A DNA stretch of 64,000 nt from Imhoffiella fuscus (GTDB taxonomy: Bacteria > Pseudomonadota > Gammaproteobacteria > Chromatiales > Chromatiaceae), in the NCBI RefSeq assembly GCF_042682685.1, contig NZ_JBHUHX010000039.1, forward strand, positions 1 through 64,000. The letters run 5' to 3'. Positions within the stretch are counted from its first letter, which is position 1; each line of letters begins with the position of its first letter. The notes beneath the pieces were generated by a model, which saw only the letters and a list, made by a program, of their open reading frames with translations, did no database searches and had not been told where the DNA came from. Below are positions 16,049 through 24,488 of this stretch, in pieces. The position numbers were made by a program, and so were the translations under genes.

Positions 16049-16633
16049 CTACTCCGATGGGGTGTCCGCTGTGCCGGTCGTGGTCTCCGTGGATGTCTCC
16101 GGGGTCGGACTCAGGTGTTTGAGAAGATCGGTGTGGCCGACGTGCATGTGGCAGGTGACGCACTGCATGCGACCCTCGCTGGCGAAATAGCTCTGGTGGC
16201 CGAAGGCGGCGGCGGGTTGTTGGCCGGGTGCCTCGGCTAGATGGGTGTGGCAGGTCAGGCAGCCGGAGTCGTAGACGAAGGTGCCGCGATGCTCCAGATT
16301 TGCGGTCCAATCCGGCTCTCTGAATAGAGAGAGAAATTCGCCCCAGACGTCGACGATGCCGGTCTTCGCCTTGGCGACGATATAGTCGGTCTGTCCGGTA
16401 TGGGGCAGATGGCAATCGGCGCAGGCCGCCGTCAGACCCTTGGGGTTGGCTCCACCGTGGATGTCGGCGGCATAGGCCTCGGCGAATGGCTTCATGGTGT
16501 GACAGACAGAGCAGAATTCCTCTCCGGCGGTCGATTCGAGCGCGCTCTGGGTCAGGATCCAAGAGCCGATCACGAACATCGGCGTCAGTAGACAGAGTCC
16601 TAGGACGAGAAACATCCAGTTGCGGGTTTTCAT
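16049..16633 (-). CDS. NapC/NirT-type membrane-anchored tetraheme cytochrome c
   Basis: The start is placed at 16633 because the protein then opens with MKTRNWMFLVLG and a single membrane anchor. A longer frame upstream has no family similarity. The periplasmic part contains four haem motifs, CSVCH, CADCH, CLTCH and CVTCH, with extra histidines such as CHLPH and CHMHVGH as ligands. At 194 residues it fits the NapC/NirT/NrfH quinol dehydrogenase group, which passes electrons from the quinone pool to periplasmic partners. It heads a three-gene operon with a monoheme cytochrome and a CWC protein. No nitrate, nitrite or TMAO reductase lies nearby, so its final acceptor is unknown. Confidence 0.85.
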   Translation of the reverse strand: MKTRNWMFLVLGLCLLTPMFVIGSWILTQSALESTAGEEFCSVCHTMKPFAEAYAADIHGGANPKGLTAACADCHLPHTGQTDYIVAKAKTGIVDVWGEFLSLFREPDWTANLEHRGTFVYDSGCLTCHTHLAEAPGQQPAAAFGHQSYFASEGRMQCVTCHMHVGHTDLLKHLSPTPETSTETTTGTADTPSE

Positions 16634-16952
16634 TGGTCTTCGATTCGGTTGTTCGATGCCTGCGATGTTACGCCTCCCAAATCCGTGTCGCCAGGGTCGC
16701 AGCCGTGCTTTAGAAGTCGCTAATTTAAGCGTTTTCATGTGGTTGGCAGGGCGATTGGTATCCTTGTGTGTGAGGGACTTGGGCGTTGTTTTCTGGATGC
16801 TTTGCTGCGTTGCAGTCAAGCTATCCTGGGCCGGGGTGTCGATTGCGACTCGCCTGTCTGTTGCCGTAACCTGATGCAAGCCCCTTGGAAACCGTCCGCT
16901 CGTCGATGGCGGCCACTTTCGGATCAGTCCGCCTTCACGATCGAGGCCAGGT
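16634..16952. other. Divergent intergenic region between the tetraheme cytochrome gene and cbiZ
   Basis: This 319-bp stretch must hold promoters for both sides. I looked for a cobalamin riboswitch upstream of cbiZ but found no B12-box-like sequence. I see no gene, terminator or clear promoter. Confidence 0.5.
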
Positions 16953-18104
16953 ATGTTGCTCGAAGACACCGACCGCTATGCCCTGCGTCGGCAGGGACGC
17001 TATCTCTACGCTGATCTCAAGCGTCCGCATCGCGTGCTCAGCACCTGCCGCGTCAACGGCGGTGTGCGCGAGGATCTGACCCACATCGCCAATCATCAGA
17101 GTTGCGAGGGTGTCGGCCATCTAGTGCCGCCCGGAACCGACCTGAGTCGGGAGGCGGTTCACGCCCGGGCCTGTTCGGAGGCAGGACTTCCGCCCGCGAC
17201 CACGGCGCTGATGGCGACCGCTGCCAATATGCAGTGCGCGGTGCTCGGGCACGCCGCGTATGCCGATCTGAGCGTGACGGTGGCGGCAACGGCCGGGGTA
17301 CTGAGCAACGCGACACGTGCGGGCGACCCCGCCGGCTGGCACGAGTACCCGGAGGGCAGTCGGCCCCTGGAGCGCGTGCCCGACTCGGACGTCTCTCCGG
17401 ACGCGCGCGGTTCTGGCACCATCGTGACCCTGGTCTTCATCAGCCAGCCTTGCACTCCGGCCTGTCTGGTGCGAGCTGCGACGCTGGTCACCGAGGGCAA
17501 GAGCACGGCCGTGCTGGATCTGCGCATGCCGAGCATCCAGTCGTCCGGGCTCGCGACCGGGACCGGAACCGACCAGATCGCCATCGCCGCGCCTTTGGCG
17601 CGCGGTGACGACTGGGAGCGTCACTGGGCCGGCGGCCACAATACGCTGGGCGAATTGCTCGGGCGTGCGACCCACGATGCCGTGACGCGTTGTTTGCTGC
17701 TCCAGAACGGTGTCTGCGCCGAGTTGCGCCGCTCGCTCTGTAGCGCGCTGGGCCGGCACGGGTGTCACGAGACGGCCCTGTGCGAGCGCGCCCGTGCCGA
17801 GCTGGACCCGGAGACGGCGCTGCTGTTCGAGCGCAATCTGCTCGCCATCATCCACGATCCGCAGAGTGCGGCTGCGGCCTATGGTCTGGCCGAGATCGTG
17901 GATCTCACCCGTGCCGGGGTGCTGCATCGCGAGGTGGCGCGTGAGTCCATCCTCAACCAGGCCGCGCTGCTGGCGGCGGCGGTCGCGGTGGCGCCCGAGC
18001 GGTTCGCCGAGTTTCGCGACCTGTTGCGCCATCGGCATGCCCTGGATCCCGCCGATTTGGCGGCACTGGCCGTGGTCACCGGGTTTGCCCATAAATGGAT
18101 CTGA
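16953..18104 (+). CDS. cbiZ: Adenosylcobinamide amidohydrolase
   Basis: The N-terminal 230 residues carry CbiZ features: VLSTCRVNGGVREDLTHIANHQSCEG, then ALMATAANMQCAV and the glycine/threonine-rich ATAGVLSNATRAG segment, with GTIVTLVFISQP later. CbiZ cleaves the aminopropanol side of salvaged cobinamide or pseudocobalamin to cobyric acid so the nucleotide loop can be rebuilt. It is followed directly, with a 10-bp overlap, by cbiB, whose product performs the next step. The pair therefore forms a cobamide-remodelling unit. The protein is longer (383 residues) than archaeal CbiZ, with a helical C-terminal extension of unknown role. Confidence 0.85.
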   Translation: MLLEDTDRYALRRQGRYLYADLKRPHRVLSTCRVNGGVREDLTHIANHQSCEGVGHLVPPGTDLSREAVHARACSEAGLPPATTALMATAANMQCAVLGHAAYADLSVTVAATAGVLSNATRAGDPAGWHEYPEGSRPLERVPDSDVSPDARGSGTIVTLVFISQPCTPACLVRAATLVTEGKSTAVLDLRMPSIQSSGLATGTGTDQIAIAAPLARGDDWERHWAGGHNTLGELLGRATHDAVTRCLLLQNGVCAELRRSLCSALGRHGCHETALCERARAELDPETALLFERNLLAIIHDPQSAAAAYGLAEIVDLTRAGVLHREVARESILNQAALLAAAVAVAPERFAEFRDLLRHRHALDPADLAALAVVTGFAHKWI

Positions 18105-19057
18105 GCGCACATCTGGGCCTGATCCTCGCGGCCTTCGTCTTGGATCTGATCTTAGGGGATCCCGTCTATCGATTCCATCCGATCCGGCTCCTGGGCGCCT
18201 GGAGTCTGGTCTGCGAACGCGGGCTGTTCGGGCTGGGTTTGAACGGCCGGTTCGGCGGCGTGCTGCATTGGCTGATGGTGGTCGGCGGCGCGCTGGGTGT
18301 CTGGTGGGGAGTGCGCGAGGGGCTTGGCTGGGTGCATCCCTGGTTGGCCTGGTGCTGGGATCTGTTTCTGGCCTACAGCCTCCTGTGTCTGCGCGATCTG
18401 CTGGTCCATGGTTGGCGGGTGCTGGAGGCGCTGCCGGATCTGGAGCGCGCGCGGCATGCGGTCTCGATGCTGGTGGGGCGGGATACGGATCGGCTCGGGC
18501 GCGACGGGGTCGTGCGCGCCACCATCGAGAGCCTGTCGGAAAATCTGACCGACGCGGTGCTGACCCCGCTGTGGACACTCTGTCTGTTCGGGCTGCCCGG
18601 CCTCATTCTGGTCAAGGCGGTCTCCAATCTGGACTCGATGGTGGGCTTCAAAGACGCGCGCTATGGCCGCTTCGGTTGGGCCGGGGCGCGCTCGGACGAT
18701 CTGGCGCACTGGCTGCCAGCCCGACTGTCGGCCCCTTTGATCGCGCTCGCGGCGGCGCTGATGCGTCTGCATCCCGGTCTCGCGCTGAGCGCCGCATTGC
18801 GCTACCACGCCGTTCTGCCCAGTCCTAACTCCGGCTGGAGCGAGGCCGCCTTCGCTGGCGCACTGCGGGTACGGCTCATCGGTCCCATTCATGTCGGCGG
18901 TCGCCTGGTCGTCGATCTCTACATCGGCGACCCGAACTGGCCGGCCGACCTCGACGCCGGCCATTTGCGCCAGGCGCTCTGGCTCATTCTGTTCAGCGCG
19001 CTGCTGGCGCTGGCGTTTGGACTCGCTTTGGCGACCCTGCGTTCGGTCATCGGGTGA
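18095..19057 (+). CDS. cbiB: Adenosylcobinamide-phosphate synthase
   Basis: This is a 320-residue polytopic membrane protein. The family signature LDLILGDPVYRFHPIRLLG is at residues 14-32, followed by RDGVVRATIESLSENLTDAVLTPLW. The conserved FKDARYGRFGWAGARSDD stretch comes next. CbiB/CobD joins cobyric acid with aminopropanol (phosphate) to form cobinamide (phosphate). It shares a 10-bp overlap with cbiZ, which supplies the substrate by hydrolysing incoming corrinoids. The rest of the corrin pathway is not in this window. Confidence 0.93.
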   Translation: MDLSAHLGLILAAFVLDLILGDPVYRFHPIRLLGAWSLVCERGLFGLGLNGRFGGVLHWLMVVGGALGVWWGVREGLGWVHPWLAWCWDLFLAYSLLCLRDLLVHGWRVLEALPDLERARHAVSMLVGRDTDRLGRDGVVRATIESLSENLTDAVLTPLWTLCLFGLPGLILVKAVSNLDSMVGFKDARYGRFGWAGARSDDLAHWLPARLSAPLIALAAALMRLHPGLALSAALRYHAVLPSPNSGWSEAAFAGALRVRLIGPIHVGGRLVVDLYIGDPNWPADLDAGHLRQALWLILFSALLALAFGLALATLRSVIG

Positions 19058-19315
19058 AAACCTTTACCGTTAAAACACTGCGCGCGCACAGTGGCCCGGG
19101 GATTTTTCAGTCATCCAGCGTGTCTCGGAGGGGTGTCGGCATGACCGACGGCACACTCGACGTTCCGGGGCGGGCTGGTTATAACGTCTAGGCACGCGGC
19201 TGAATGATCTTTGAGCTGCTTCACGGTTAGTCGACGCCGAAGAGGGCAGGATAGGGCGTGTGGCGACCACCGACTGGACCACCTCCGCAACATCACACTC
19301 TAGGCAACGGATCAA

Positions 19316-21346
19316 GTGCGATTCGATTGCATGACGGGGCCACAGGGATTGGACGATCCGAGAGATACAGCAGCAGCGGTTCGCGCGGCTTTGCGGGACG
19401 ATGTCGAGGATCTTCCTCCGGCCCCGGCCGCCGCCGTCAAGCTGTTGCGCCTGACGCGAGAGGAGGACGGCGACGTCTCGACCATCGCGCACCTGATCGA
19501 GACCGAGCCGGCACTGGCTGCGAAGGTGTTGAAGATCGTCAACTCGGCCTTTTACGGTTTTCCGCGCAATATCCAGTCGATCCATCGCGCCGTCACGCTC
19601 CTGGGTCTCTCCGCTGTGCGTCAGGCGGCCGTTCAGGTGCTCTTCTTCGACAGCATGGTGAGGCGTGGCGGCAAGGGCGCGTTCGATCGGCTCTTCTTCT
19701 GGCAGCATAGTCTGCTGGTCGCCATCCTCAGCCGGGGGCTGGGCGAGCGGCTCGGTCATCCGGATCCGGACTCGCTCTACGCGGCTGGTCTGCTGCACGA
19801 TCTTGGCAAGGCGATCCTCGAATCCCAGGGACGCATTCGATATAGCGACTTCCTCACTGCGTCCGCGAATAGCGGCAATCCGACGATCGAGGACGAGCGT
19901 ACCTTCTTCGGCGTCTCGCACGATCTGGTCGGGGCCCTGGTGTGCGAACGCTGGGGGCTGCCTGAGATGGTCTGCCGCGTTCAGGCGCTGCATCACACGT
20001 CCGATCTGTCCCAAGCTCCGAGCCAGGAGGCGGCCCGGGAGGTGGCGATCGTGGCCATGGCCGATTTCATCGCTTGGACCCAGGGAATCGGTTCGATCGA
20101 TAACTTGAGCGGTCCACCGCTGGCCTCGGACGTATTGGATCAGGTGCCTCTGGATCAGATCGATCTCTCGACCTTGCTGGAGGCGGCCGATGCGGAGATC
20201 ACCGAGATCGGCCGCTTCTACGGGCTCGAATTCCCGACCTCAATGCAGCTGCGGGCGAGGATGGTCGGCACCGCCATCAGTCTGCGCCGGACTTCGACGC
20301 CAGAGAGCGGTCGGGCACGATCCGAACCAAGGGCGAGCTATACCCTTCCGCATCACAGTCTGGATCCAGACGAGTTCATCCCAAGCACGCTGGAGGCATT
20401 GCGGGACGAGTTCGGTATCGGGTCTCTGCTGATGATGCAGGTCGAGCCCAGGCGGCGCAGTTTGGTGGCGACCCATACCTGGCCCGAAACCGCGTTCGGC
20501 GCCTCCGCCCGGCTGCGTCTTGAGCTTCCGGTCGACACATTGTCCGGCGATATGGTGCGCTGTCTTCGCGAGCGTCGACCGACGCTTATCGGTGCGTCGG
20601 TCGAGAACGACGTCGTGTTGGCGGCACTCGGAGCGACCGTGGCCGCCGCCGTCCCTGTCCTGAATAACGGCCGTCTCTTGGGGGTCCTCTGGTTGGCCAA
20701 CGACCCCGGAGCCCCGCCTTTTGAGGTCGGGTTGTTGCTGGAGGTTCAGCGCGTTGCCGGCGAGTTGGGAATCGCTCTGGATCGCAGTCGCGTCTTCGCC
20801 CTGGAGCGGGCCAGGGCCGAGATCGATGCGCTGACTCGGCTTTCCAACCGCGCGGCCATCGATCGGTTCCTGGATCAGGTGTTTCGCCAGTCGGCCGAGT
20901 CCGGTCTGCGTTTCGCCGTCGGTCTGGTGGACGTGGATCGCTTCAAGGACTTCAACGATACCTTCGGGCACCTGGCTGGCGACGATGTTCTGCGTATCGT
21001 GGCGGACAGTCTGCGCGGCATGACGCGTCCGAGCGATTTCATCGGCCGCTACGGCGGCGAAGAGTTTCTCTTCGTCCTGGTCGATTGCGACGGTCCTGGC
21101 GCCTTGAGCTATGCCGAGCGCATCCGGGCGGGGATCGAGCGACGCGGCCAGTTGCTCCTCGAACGTTTCCCTGGGCATCCCCTGACGGCGAGCATCGGCG
21201 TGGCGCTCTGTGACGGCCGAGGCGGGGATCCGGCTCAGGTCGTGGGTGCCGCAGACCGCGCCCTCTATCGCGCCAAGGCCGAGGGACGCAATCGGATCGT
21301 GCCGGCCTGGATGCGTGGCGATTCGTCTTCTGTCGCTCCCGCCTAA
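19316..21346 (+). CDS. HDOD-GAF-GGDEF signalling protein (probable diguanylate cyclase)
   Basis: Three domains can be read. Residues about 25-235 are an HDOD domain (VLKIVNSAFYGFPRNIQSIHRAVTLLG; the HDLGK and HH positions are also present). About 345-500 looks like a GAF sensor. From about 505 there is a GGDEF domain with the active site RYGGEEF and an upstream DVDRFKDFND. An intact GGEEF site suggests it makes c-di-GMP from GTP. No RxxD inhibitory site is evident. The start is GTG at 19316, or an ATG 15 bp later. It lies alone between cbiB and the convergent murJ. The signal sensed is unknown. Confidence 0.85.
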   Translation: MRFDCMTGPQGLDDPRDTAAAVRAALRDDVEDLPPAPAAAVKLLRLTREEDGDVSTIAHLIETEPALAAKVLKIVNSAFYGFPRNIQSIHRAVTLLGLSAVRQAAVQVLFFDSMVRRGGKGAFDRLFFWQHSLLVAILSRGLGERLGHPDPDSLYAAGLLHDLGKAILESQGRIRYSDFLTASANSGNPTIEDERTFFGVSHDLVGALVCERWGLPEMVCRVQALHHTSDLSQAPSQEAAREVAIVAMADFIAWTQGIGSIDNLSGPPLASDVLDQVPLDQIDLSTLLEAADAEITEIGRFYGLEFPTSMQLRARMVGTAISLRRTSTPESGRARSEPRASYTLPHHSLDPDEFIPSTLEALRDEFGIGSLLMMQVEPRRRSLVATHTWPETAFGASARLRLELPVDTLSGDMVRCLRERRPTLIGASVENDVVLAALGATVAAAVPVLNNGRLLGVLWLANDPGAPPFEVGLLLEVQRVAGELGIALDRSRVFALERARAEIDALTRLSNRAAIDRFLDQVFRQSAESGLRFAVGLVDVDRFKDFNDTFGHLAGDDVLRIVADSLRGMTRPSDFIGRYGGEEFLFVLVDCDGPGALSYAERIRAGIERRGQLLLERFPGHPLTASIGVALCDGRGGDPAQVVGAADRALYRAKAEGRNRIVPAWMRGDSSSVAPA

Positions 21347-21367
21347 AAGGGTCGTTGAAGTGCGCCG

Positions 21368-22915
21368 TCAGGCGCTCGAACCCGAGTCGGGCTTCAGATG
21401 TGACGGACGGATTCCGAGCGCCAGCAGGGCGATCGCGTAGAGCATGCCGCCGACGAGGATCCAGGTGAAGAGGTGTGCGATCCGCGTCCAGGTGTCCATC
21501 GCGATCCAGTCGGCGGTCGCGCCCGTGCCGAGGATGAGCGTGAGTCCCATGACGAGACTCGCGAGCGATCCCTTGAGTAGCAGGGCCGGCCATTCGGATC
21601 CTGGCCGTAGGACTCCCGATCGCATGAGCCCATGGAGCAGCAAGCCGGCGTTGACCGTGGCAGCGACGGCGGTGCCGATGGCCAGTCCGGCATGCCCAAG
21701 CGGGTACATGAGGGCCAGGCTAACCCCGATGTCCACCACCAGGGCGATGGCGGCGATTCGTACCGGCGCACGGGTGTCGTGGCGGGCGTAGTAGCCGGGC
21801 GCCAGAACCTTGATCGCCATGAAGCCGACGATTCCGGGCGCATAGGCCATGAGGCTGTAGCTGGCCATGACGACATCTTGGGCACCGAATTCGGACGAGT
21901 GGAAGAGCGTGGCCATGAGCGGCCCCGAGAGTGCCAACAGGCCGATGGCCGCCGGCAACCCCAGCAGCAGCACCCACCGCAGTGCCCAGTCGAGCGTCGC
22001 CGAGAAGTCGGCAGGATCCTTGTCGGCGTGGCGTTGCGATAGACGCGGCAGGATAACGGTCCCGAGTGCGACGGCGAGGATGCCGAGCGGAAATTCCATC
22101 AGACGGTCGGAATAGTAGAGCCAGGAGATGCTGCCGGTGGTCAGCAGCGAGGCCAGCAGAGTATCGAGCAGCAGACTGATCTGGGCGACCGAGACCCCGA
22201 AAATGGCCGGTCCCATCGTGCGGATGACGCGCCTGACGCCTGGGTCGCCGGCGTTAACGCGCGGTCGTGGCAACAGTCCGATCCGATGCAGGAAGGGTAG
22301 CTGAACGGCGAGCTGTACGATGCCGGCGATCAGTACGCCCAGCGCGAGCGCTATGATCGGCTGCTCTAGATGCGGGGCGAGCCAGATAGCGCAGCCGATG
22401 AGACTGATGTTGAGGATGACCGGGGTGAGGGCGGGGACGCCGAAGCGTTCGTAGGTGTTGAGGATCCCGCCCGCGAGCGCCGTCAGCGAGATGAATAGCA
22501 GATAGGGGAAGGTTATCCGCAGCATTTCCACGGTCAGCTCGCGCTGGCTGGCGTCCGTGGCGAATCCAGGGGCGAACACCAGCACCAGCACGGGCGCGCC
22601 CAGGACGCCGAGCAGGGTGATGAGCGCCAGTCCGGCGCCGAGCGTGCCGGCCATGTCGTCGACGAATCTCTTGAGTGCGGTGAATCCGCGCTGTTGGCGG
22701 TATTCGTTGAGCACGGGGACGAAGGCGATGGAGAAGGCGCCCTCGGCGAAGAGGCGGCGCATGAAATTGGGGATCTTGAAGGCGACGAAGAAGGCGTCGG
22801 TCGCGGCATCGGCGCCGAAGAGCCGGGCGACGACCAGGTCGCGGCTGAATCCCAGGATGCGCGAGAGCAATGTGCTGCTGCCGACCTTGGCGAGCGATGC
22901 GGCGAGTGAGACCAC
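21368..22915 (-). CDS. murJ: Lipid II flippase MurJ (MviN)
   Basis: This 515-residue membrane protein has about 14 hydrophobic segments. The MurJ N-terminus is clear: STLLSRILGFSRDLVVARLFG, followed by AFFVAFKIPNFMRRLFAEGAFS. The last of these is the conserved loop with the essential arginines. MurJ flips lipid-linked peptidoglycan precursor across the inner membrane. It is divergent from rpsT, the usual gammaproteobacterial neighbourhood. The length is normal. The start is supported by the conserved N-terminal motif beginning within the first dozen residues. Confidence 0.97.
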   Translation of the reverse strand: MVSLAASLAKVGSSTLLSRILGFSRDLVVARLFGADAATDAFFVAFKIPNFMRRLFAEGAFSIAFVPVLNEYRQQRGFTALKRFVDDMAGTLGAGLALITLLGVLGAPVLVLVFAPGFATDASQRELTVEMLRITFPYLLFISLTALAGGILNTYERFGVPALTPVILNISLIGCAIWLAPHLEQPIIALALGVLIAGIVQLAVQLPFLHRIGLLPRPRVNAGDPGVRRVIRTMGPAIFGVSVAQISLLLDTLLASLLTTGSISWLYYSDRLMEFPLGILAVALGTVILPRLSQRHADKDPADFSATLDWALRWVLLLGLPAAIGLLALSGPLMATLFHSSEFGAQDVVMASYSLMAYAPGIVGFMAIKVLAPGYYARHDTRAPVRIAAIALVVDIGVSLALMYPLGHAGLAIGTAVAATVNAGLLLHGLMRSGVLRPGSEWPALLLKGSLASLVMGLTLILGTGATADWIAMDTWTRIAHLFTWILVGGMLYAIALLALGIRPSHLKPDSGSSA

Positions 22916-23105
22916 GCGGCGGCTCCGAAAAAGGCGCGATTATAGGGCCTCTCGCGCTCCGTCGCGGCGGTTGGCAAGCGCTGGCGCTGGGCGTCTTTCG
23001 TTGGCGCGCGACCGATGTTTCGGGCTCGCCCCATGTCGCGGAGCGAGTGGTCCGACGGACGGCGGTGCGGACCGTGTTAGAGGGGGCGTTCGGTGCGATA
23101 AGGGG

Positions 23106-23134
23106 TTGACAGCTATGGGGGGATCATGAAAAAT
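23106..23134 (+). promoter_or_regulatory. Sigma-70 promoter for rpsT
   Basis: A consensus -35 TTGACA (23106-23111) is followed after 17 bases by AAAAAT (23129-23134), a 4/6 match to the -10 box. It would give a leader of about 50 bases before the TTG start of rpsT. It is the best promoter match in the murJ-rpsT gap. Confidence 0.55.
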
Positions 23135-23190
23135 GGGCGGTCTCGAATTTACCACGCAGATTCAAGCAGCCGGATTCTCAGGAGACCCAC

Positions 23191-23454
23191 TTGGCCAATT
23201 CACCACAAGCCCGTAAGCGCGCGCGTCAGGCAGAAGTTCGTCGTCAGCGTAACATGGCGCAGCGTAGCGCGTTGCGCACCTTCATCAAGAAGGTGGTCAA
23301 GGCGATCCGGGCGCAAGACAAGGATGCCGCTATCCAAGCCTTCAAGGAGGCTGTGCCTCAGATTGATCGCGCCGCCCGCAAGGGTGTGATTCACGCAAAT
23401 AAGGCCGCTCGTCACAAGAGCCGTCTGAATGCGCACATCAAGACGATGGCCTGA
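23191..23454 (+). CDS. rpsT: 30S ribosomal protein S20
   Basis: The 87-residue basic protein reads ANSPQARKRARQAEVRRQRN, then a helix-rich S20 pattern ending ARHKSRLNAHIKTM. It binds 16S rRNA early in 30S assembly. The start codon is TTG (23191), placed by the invariant MANS/A-type beginning and by a GGAG about seven bases upstream. In Escherichia coli rpsT also starts with UUG, and that weak start takes part in its translational autoregulation. The gene has its own promoter and a strong terminator. Confidence 0.97.
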   Translation: MANSPQARKRARQAEVRRQRNMAQRSALRTFIKKVVKAIRAQDKDAAIQAFKEAVPQIDRAARKGVIHANKAARHKSRLNAHIKTMA

Positions 23455-23515
23455 TACGGCAGTTTTCGGGAAGGTTCTTGCAGTGACCCAATCGGGGCCG
23501 TAGCCCTTCCTGAAA

Positions 23516-23546
23516 AATAAAAAACCGGCTTTAAGCCGGTTTTTTT
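23516..23546. terminator. Bidirectional terminator between rpsT and lgt
   Basis: The near-perfect stem AAAACCGGCTT / AAGCCGGTTTT is flanked by an A-run on the left and seven or more Ts on the right. It can therefore end transcription of rpsT from the left and of lgt from the right. Confidence 0.9.
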
Positions 23547-23628
23547 GTGTCTGCAAGATCAATGGAATCCGAGGTGTCGATCCAGGGCGGCGAGCGGAAA
23601 TCGGATCTTCACCGATTCCGCCTCATGA

Positions 23629-24474
23629 TCATATCGGTTGCGTCTTGTGGCTGGGGCGCGGGCGGTAGGCGAGCCCTAACAGCAGCAGTCCGCTGAGGAT
23701 CATGGGGGTCGAGAGAATCTGCCCCATGGTGAGCCAGTCGAAGGCGAGATAGCCGATGTGGGCGTCCGGCGTGCGCACGAATTCCAACAGAAAGCGGAAG
23801 CTGCCGTAGCAAGTCAGAAAGAGTCCCGAGACCGCCATCATGGGGCGGGGCTTGCGCGAGAAGCTCCAGAGGATTGCGAACAGCACCAGCCCTTCCAGCG
23901 TCGCTTCATAGAGCTGAGAGGCGTGCACGGCCGGGCTCAACAGGGTGCCGGGCGGCTGGTCCAGGCATTGTCCGGGGAAGTGCTCGCAGGGCAGTTGCAT
24001 TCCCCAGGGCATCTCTGTGCGGTGTCCCCAGAGCTCGCCGTTGATGAAGTTGCCGATGCGCCCGGCGAACAGCCCGGGCGGGACCAGTGGTGCCAGGAAG
24101 TCTGCGACCTGGAAGAAGCGCATGCCCTGACGTCGGGCGAAGAGGAAAATGGCCACCAGGACGCCGATCAATCCGCCGTGGAACGACATGCCGCCTTCCC
24201 AGACCTTGAGGATGTTGAGCGGGTTGGCGAGGATCTGATCGAAGCCGTAGAAGAGCATATAGCCCAGGCGTCCGCCAGCGATGGTGCCCAGAATGCAATA
24301 GAAGACGAGGTCGTCAAGTTTGTCCGCGTTCCATAGGGCACCCATGCGGCCGATGCGCCAGCGCCCGAGCCCCCAGGCCGTGGCGAAGCCGATGAGATAC
24401 ATAAGGCCGTACCAATGGACCTTGAGTGGGCCAATGGCGAGCGCAATGGGGTCGATGTCGGGATAGGTCAGCAT
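23629..24474 (-). CDS. lgt: Phosphatidylglycerol-prolipoprotein diacylglyceryl transferase
   Basis: The start is placed at 24474 (MLTYPDIDPIALAIGPLKVHWYG), the normal Lgt N-terminus. The 281-residue membrane enzyme contains GGRLGYMLFYG and VWEGGMSFHGG, with the essential histidine, and the Lgt signature GRIGNFINGELWG near residue 150. It transfers diacylglycerol from phosphatidylglycerol to the lipobox cysteine of prolipoproteins, the first step in lipoprotein maturation. It lies 14 bp downstream of a GH17-like gene on the same strand, with which it may be cotranscribed, and is convergent with rpsT across a shared terminator. Confidence 0.96.
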   Translation of the reverse strand: MLTYPDIDPIALAIGPLKVHWYGLMYLIGFATAWGLGRWRIGRMGALWNADKLDDLVFYCILGTIAGGRLGYMLFYGFDQILANPLNILKVWEGGMSFHGGLIGVLVAIFLFARRQGMRFFQVADFLAPLVPPGLFAGRIGNFINGELWGHRTEMPWGMQLPCEHFPGQCLDQPPGTLLSPAVHASQLYEATLEGLVLFAILWSFSRKPRPMMAVSGLFLTCYGSFRFLLEFVRTPDAHIGYLAFDWLTMGQILSTPMILSGLLLLGLAYRPRPSHKTQPI

Positions 24475-24488
24475 GGTTGCGGATGGTA

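Noticed and set aside
16634..16952. Possible cobalamin riboswitch before cbiZ
   Set aside because: No B12-box or paired leader structure could be found by eye.
17121..18578. 485-codon minus-strand frame opposite cbiZ and cbiB
   Set aside because: Shadow of two overlapping real genes; the sequence is Arg/Pro-rich low complexity.
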